Shown: positions 60,398 through 64,000 of the stretch, one piece after another | How positions within the stretch are numbered: position 1 is the first letter of the stretch | Layout of the letters: each line of letters begins with the position of its first letter | Assembly: GCA_038329965.1 (NCBI GenBank) | Contig: JBBQNN010000013.1 | Coordinates: forward strand, 5,731-69,730 | Direction of reading: 5' to 3' | Source: QHCA01 sp003244095 | GTDB lineage: Bacteria > Actinomycetota > Actinomycetes > Mycobacteriales > QHCA01 | DNA: 64,000 bases | Program-made: the position numbers and the translations under genes | The notes under the pieces: generated by a model | What the model saw: only the letters and a program-made list of their open reading frames with translations | Told to the model about the DNA's origin: nothing | The model's database searches: none

Positions 60398-61687
60398 GTG
60401 CTGACCCGTATCGATCTGCGCGGCCGTGCCGGTGAGGCAGGGTCGGTGTTGCCCCGGGCCGCCCTCGACGTGGAGGCGGCGGTCGACGCGGTACGGCCCA
60501 TCTGCGAGGCGGTCCGCACCGCTGGGACGGCCGGCGTCGTCGAGTGGACCGAGCGGTTCGACGGGGTGCGCCTGGGCACCCTCCGGGTGCCGGCGGCAGC
60601 GCTCGACGCGGCGCTGGCCGGGCTCGACCGGGACGTCCGCGTGGCGCTGGAGGAGGCGATCCGGCGGGTCCGCCGCGTGCACGAGGCCCAGCGCCGCGCC
60701 GACGTGACCGTCGACGTGACAGCTGGGCTGAGCGTGACCGAACGTTGGGTGCCGGTCCGCCGGGTGGGCCTGTACGTGCCGGGCGGCCGGGTCGCCTACC
60801 CGTCGTCGGTGGTGATGAACACCGTGCCGGCGCAGGTGGCCGGGGTCGACTCGATCGCCGTCGCCTCGCCCCCGCAGGCCGGGAACGACGGGCTGCCGCA
60901 CCCGGCGATCCTGGCCGCCTGCCGGCTGCTCGACGTGACCGAGGTCTACCGGGTGGGCGGGGCGCAGGCGGTGGCGATGTTCGCCTACGGCACCGACGAG
61001 TGCCGCCCGGTCGACCTGGTCACCGGCCCGGGCAACGTCTACGTCACCGCCGCCAAGCGCCTGCTGCGCGGCGTCGTCGGCATCGACTCCGAGAACGGCG
61101 CCACCGAGATCGCGATCCTCGCCGACGACACGGCCGACCCGGCCCACGTCGCCGCCGATCTGATCGCGCAGGCCGAGCACGACCCCCTCGCCGCCTGCCT
61201 GCTCGTGACACCGTCGCTGGAGCTGCTGGATGCGGTCGACGTCGAGCTGGGCAAGCAGGTCCCCCGGACCCGGCACCGCGAGCGGGTCGAGGTGGCGCTG
61301 GCCGGCCAGTCGGCCCACGTGCTCGTCGACGACCTCGACGCCGGGATCGGCGTCGTCGACTCCTGGGCGGCCGAGCACCTCGAGGTGGTCTGCCGTGACG
61401 CCCGCGCGGTGGCCGCCCGGGTGCGCAATGCCGGCGCGGTCTTCGTCGGGCCGTACTCCCCGGTGTCGCTCGGTGACTACCTCGCCGGGTCCAACCACGT
61501 GCTGCCGACGGGCGGTACGGCGCGGCACACCGGCGGGTTGTCCGTGCAGTCCTTCCTCCGCGGGATCCACGTGGTGGAGGCGAGCCGGGACGCACTGGCG
61601 GCCGCCGCGCCGCACATCGAGGCGCTCGGCGGCGCCGAGGACCTCGCGGCGCACGTCGACGCGGTCATGCTCCGGGTGCGGCGGTGA
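60398..61687 (+). CDS. hisD: Histidinol dehydrogenase HisD
   Basis: 429 residues. Signatures YVPGGRVAYPSSVVMN, GGAQAVAMFAYGT, VTGPGNVYVTAAKRL, GIDSENGATEI, catalytic EHDPLAACLL and AAEHLEVV, and HVLPTGGTARHTGGLSV. NAD- and zinc-dependent, catalysing the last two steps of histidine synthesis. First gene of the his operon, with leaderless GTG start; hisC follows in GTGA overlap. Confidence 0.96.
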   Translation: MLTRIDLRGRAGEAGSVLPRAALDVEAAVDAVRPICEAVRTAGTAGVVEWTERFDGVRLGTLRVPAAALDAALAGLDRDVRVALEEAIRRVRRVHEAQRRADVTVDVTAGLSVTERWVPVRRVGLYVPGGRVAYPSSVVMNTVPAQVAGVDSIAVASPPQAGNDGLPHPAILAACRLLDVTEVYRVGGAQAVAMFAYGTDECRPVDLVTGPGNVYVTAAKRLLRGVVGIDSENGATEIAILADDTADPAHVAADLIAQAEHDPLAACLLVTPSLELLDAVDVELGKQVPRTRHRERVEVALAGQSAHVLVDDLDAGIGVVDSWAAEHLEVVCRDARAVAARVRNAGAVFVGPYSPVSLGDYLAGSNHVLPTGGTARHTGGLSVQSFLRGIHVVEASRDALAAAAPHIEALGGAEDLAAHVDAVMLRVRR

Positions 61688-62772
61688 GGCTGCCGGTCCC
61701 TCTGCCGGTCCGTACCGACCTGCGAGGCCGCTCACCGTACGGCGCGCCGCAACTCGACGTGGCAGTCCGGCTGAACACCAACGAGAACCCCCACCCGCCA
61801 CCCGCCGCCCTCGTCGACGACCTTGCCGCTGCCGTGCGGGTCGCGGGTGGCACGCTCAACCGCTATCCCGACCGGGAGGCGGTCGCCCTGCGCCAGGATC
61901 TGGCCACCTACCTCGCGCCCTCCCTCGACGACGGCCTTGGCTTCGAGCAGGTCTGGGCGGCGAACGGGTCCAACGAGGTGCTGCAACAGGTGCTGCAGGC
62001 CTTCGGCGGGCCGGGGCGCATCGCGATGGGCTTCGAGCCGTCGTACTCGATGCACCCCAACATCGCGGCAGCGACGGCGACCGGCTGGGTGAGCGGGCAC
62101 CGGGCCGCCGGCTTCGGGCTGGGCGTGGACAGCGCCGTGACCCAGGTGCGGGCCGCCGAGCCGGACATCGTCTTCCTCACCTCGCCGAACAACCCTACCG
62201 GCACGAGCCTGCCGCTCGACGTGATCCGCGCGGTGTGCGACGCCGCCCCGGGCATGGTGGTGGTCGACGAGGCGTACGCGGAGTTCGCCCGCGAGGGCAC
62301 GCCGTCGGCGCTGACCCTGCTGGCGGACTACGAGCGGCTGGTCGTGACCCGCACCATGTCGAAGGCCTTCGCGATGGCGGGCGCCCGCCTGGGCTATCTC
62401 GCGGCGGCCCCCGCGGTGATCGACGCGCTGCGGCTGGTCCGGCTGCCCTACCACCTCTCCACTCTGACCCAGACGGCCGCGCGGGTGGCCCTGGCGCACA
62501 CAACGGAACTGTTGTCCACTGTGGACGAGATCCGGACCGAGCGGGACCGGCTGGTGGCTGGGCTGCCCGATCTCGGGTGTCAGGTGGTCCCCTCGGATGC
62601 CAACTTCGTCCTCTTCGGCGGCTTTCCCGACTCCACTGCCGTCTGGCAGGGGCTGCTGGGCCGCGGGGTCCTGGTCCGCGACGTCGGCCTGCCCGGCTGG
62701 CTGCGCGTGACGGCCGGGCTGCCGTCCGAGGTCGCAGCTTTCCTGGCCGCGCTGGCGGAGGTGCTCGGATGA
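61684..62772 (+). CDS. hisC: Histidinol-phosphate aminotransferase HisC
   Basis: 362 residues, class II PLP fold. VRLNTNENPHPPPAALVDD, NGSNEVLQQVLQAF, SPNNPTGT, VVDEAYAEFA and the PLP lysine in TMSKAFAMAGARLGY. Converts imidazole acetol phosphate to histidinol phosphate. GTGA overlap with hisD and ATGA overlap with hisB. Confidence 0.96.
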   Translation: MRLPVPLPVRTDLRGRSPYGAPQLDVAVRLNTNENPHPPPAALVDDLAAAVRVAGGTLNRYPDREAVALRQDLATYLAPSLDDGLGFEQVWAANGSNEVLQQVLQAFGGPGRIAMGFEPSYSMHPNIAAATATGWVSGHRAAGFGLGVDSAVTQVRAAEPDIVFLTSPNNPTGTSLPLDVIRAVCDAAPGMVVVDEAYAEFAREGTPSALTLLADYERLVVTRTMSKAFAMAGARLGYLAAAPAVIDALRLVRLPYHLSTLTQTAARVALAHTTELLSTVDEIRTERDRLVAGLPDLGCQVVPSDANFVLFGGFPDSTAVWQGLLGRGVLVRDVGLPGWLRVTAGLPSEVAAFLAALAEVLG

Positions 62773-63356
62773 GCCGATCGGCGCGGGTGGAGCGCAGGAC
62801 CAGGGAATCGCACGTCGTCGTGGACCTGCTGATCGACGGCACCGGGCAGGCGACCGCCGAGACCGGCGTACCGTTCTTCGACCACATGCTCTGCCAGTTG
62901 GGCAAGCACGCCGGCTTCGACCTGTCGGTGGCCACGACCGGCGACCTGCAGGTCGACGCCCACCACACCGTCGAGGACACCTCGCTGGCGGTCGGTCAGG
63001 CGCTGCGGGACGCGCTGGGCGACAAGGCCGGCATCCGGCGGTTCGGCGACGCCCTGGTGCCGCTGGACGAGTGCCTGGTGCAGGCGGCCGTCGACCTCTC
63101 CGGCCGGCCGTACCTCGTGCACGACGAGCCCGGTCTCGTCGAGCTGATCGGCTCTTACGACACGTCGTTGACCCGCCACATCTGGGAGTCCTTCGTCGCC
63201 GAGTCGCGGGTCGCGCTGCACGTGCGGGTGCTGTCGGGCCGCAACGCCCACCACATCGTGGAGGCGCAGTTCAAGGCCGTCGCCCGCGCGCTCCGCGACG
63301 CGGTGACCCTGGACGGCCGGGTGAGCGGTGTGCCCAGCACCAAGGGTGCGCTGTGA
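62769..63356 (+). CDS. hisB: Imidazoleglycerol-phosphate dehydratase HisB
   Basis: 195 residues, single-domain IGPD without the HisB phosphatase domain. Metal-binding motifs DLQVDAHHTVEDTSLAVGQAL (read as DAHHTVED) and GRNAHHIVEAQFK are both present, as is GVPFFDHMLCQLGKHAGFD. ATG 62769 in ATGA overlap with hisC; hisH follows in GTGA overlap. Confidence 0.96.
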   Translation: MSRSARVERRTRESHVVVDLLIDGTGQATAETGVPFFDHMLCQLGKHAGFDLSVATTGDLQVDAHHTVEDTSLAVGQALRDALGDKAGIRRFGDALVPLDECLVQAAVDLSGRPYLVHDEPGLVELIGSYDTSLTRHIWESFVAESRVALHVRVLSGRNAHHIVEAQFKAVARALRDAVTLDGRVSGVPSTKGAL

Positions 63357-63970
63357 GCGCCCCGTCCGTGGTGGTCCTCGACTACGGGTCGGGCAACCTG
63401 CGCTCGGCCGAGCGGGCGCTGGCCCGCGCCGGCGCCGACGTGACGGTCACCGCAGACCTGGCTCTGGCGCTGGCTGCCGACGCCCTCGTGGTGCCCGGCG
63501 TCGGGGCCTTCGCCGCCTGCATGGACGGCATCGACGCGGTCGGCGCCCGGACGGTGATCTCGCAGCGGGTGGCCGCCGATCGGCCGGTGCTGGGGATCTG
63601 TGTCGGTATGCAGGTGCTGTTCGAGCGCGGCGTCGAGCACGGCGTGGAATCGGCCGGCATGGGGCTGCTGCCCGGTGCGGTCACCCGGCTGGCAGCTGAC
63701 CGCGTGCCGCACATGGGATGGAACACGGTGACGCCGCCGCCCGGGTCCCGGCTGTTCGCCGGGGTCGAGTCGGAGCGCTTCTACTTCGTGCACTCCTACG
63801 CCGCTGTGCCGGCCGGGGTGGCGCCCGAGGGGGACGTGACGACGGCGGAGCACGGCGGGCGGTTCGTGGCAGCCGTCGAGCGTGGCACGCTGGTTGCGAC
63901 GCAATTCCACCCGGAGAAGTCCGGCGATGCAGGGGCCCGGCTCCTGGTCAACTGGGTCGGCAGCATATGA
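63353..63970 (+). CDS. hisH: Imidazole glycerol phosphate synthase subunit HisH
   Basis: 205 residues, class I glutamine amidotransferase. Start VVLDYGSGNLRSAERAL, LVVPGVGAFAACM, nucleophile Cys in PVLGICVGMQVLFERG, His/Glu in ATQFHPEKSGDAG. Supplies ammonia to HisF. GTG 63353. Its stop joins a nine-codon mini-ORF leading to the next gene off the right edge. Confidence 0.96.
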   Translation: MSAPSVVVLDYGSGNLRSAERALARAGADVTVTADLALALAADALVVPGVGAFAACMDGIDAVGARTVISQRVAADRPVLGICVGMQVLFERGVEHGVESAGMGLLPGAVTRLAADRVPHMGWNTVTPPPGSRLFAGVESERFYFVHSYAAVPAGVAPEGDVTTAEHGGRFVAAVERGTLVATQFHPEKSGDAGARLLVNWVGSI

Positions 63971-63996
63971 GCATCGGTTGGGCGGGCGGGCGATGA
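63967..63996 (+). other. Relay mini-ORF after hisH (MSIGWAGGR)
   Basis: Nine codons. ATG 63967 overlaps the hisH TGA (ATGA) and its TGA 63994-63996 overlaps a second ATG at 63993 (ATGA) that would begin the next gene, probably hisA/priA, at the window edge. ATGAGCAT occurs at both ends, hinting at start duplication. Confidence 0.45.
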
Positions 63997-64000
63997 GCAT

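Overview
The window is chromosomal DNA of a high-GC actinobacterium (Actinomycetia). The evidence is the complete actinobacterial division and cell-wall (dcw) cluster running into sepF-yggT-wag31, meso-DAP type MurE, a translational-type T-box before ileS, a LexA/SOS box with DnaE2, GTG starts, many 4-base NTGA gene overlaps and leaderless TAnnnT promoters. DUF6504, SAV_6107-type HEPN, DUF3040, DUF2567 and DUF6398 proteins are also actinobacterial. Gene order recalls Micromonosporales or Cryptosporangium-like lineages, but the genus cannot be fixed from the sequence. No tRNA, rRNA, CRISPR array, insertion sequence or prophage was recognised.

Layout. (1) 1-3918, minus strand: a YbaK-type deacylase, then a carotenoid operon (CrtA-like monooxygenase, GNAT, CruF-like hydratase, CruG-like glycosyltransferase, CrtI-like desaturase cut by the left edge). 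(2) 4002-12428, accessory: a decayed acyltransferase; a ROK regulator divergent from an unusual HAD-phosphatase/GH13-glycosidase fusion; an MFS transporter; an epoxide hydrolase; a DUF6398 protein with three palindromes upstream at exact 41-bp spacing. (3) 12429-20066, DNA damage: a perfect 26-bp LexA palindrome, DUF6504, HEPN, DnaE2, a methyltransferase, DinB and DUF3040. (4) 20149-21730: an aldo/keto reductase under a MerR-type promoter with its MerR regulator. (5) 21727-26413, minus: the MoxR-DUF58-transglutaminase trio.

(6) 26651-45862: MraZ operator, then mraZ-rsmH-ftsL-ftsI-murE-murF-mraY-murD-ftsW-murG-murC-ftsQ-ftsZ-pgeF-yggS-sepF-yggT-wag31 and a small membrane protein. This region makes lipid II, exports and polymerises it, builds the Z-ring and directs polar growth; most junctions are ATGA or GTGA overlaps. 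(7) 45859-53349: a hypothetical, ileS with T-box, a repeat-rich gap, a DksA/TraR protein with a histone-H1-like tail, lspA, an RluA-type pseudouridine synthase and a tandem GNAT. (8) 53494-60298: dnaE, purU, an amidohydrolase, DUF2567 and a LON-domain protein, with two copies of a ~60-bp dispersed repeat. (9) 60398-63996: hisD-hisC-hisB-hisH from a leaderless promoter, the operon continuing off the right edge.

Most unusual pattern: where operon genes do not overlap directly, the gap is repeatedly bridged by a 6-13 codon mini-ORF whose first codon overlaps the upstream stop (NTGA) and whose stop overlaps the next gene's start (NTGA). Six gaps fit exactly, one with two mini-ORFs in series, and two more fit loosely. 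One clearly arose by a 23-bp tandem duplication of a start region. This suggests relay translational coupling. Other points of interest are a MurG lacking two normally conserved histidines, the HAD-GH13 fusion, and a long imperfect stem-loop between mraZ and rsmH.
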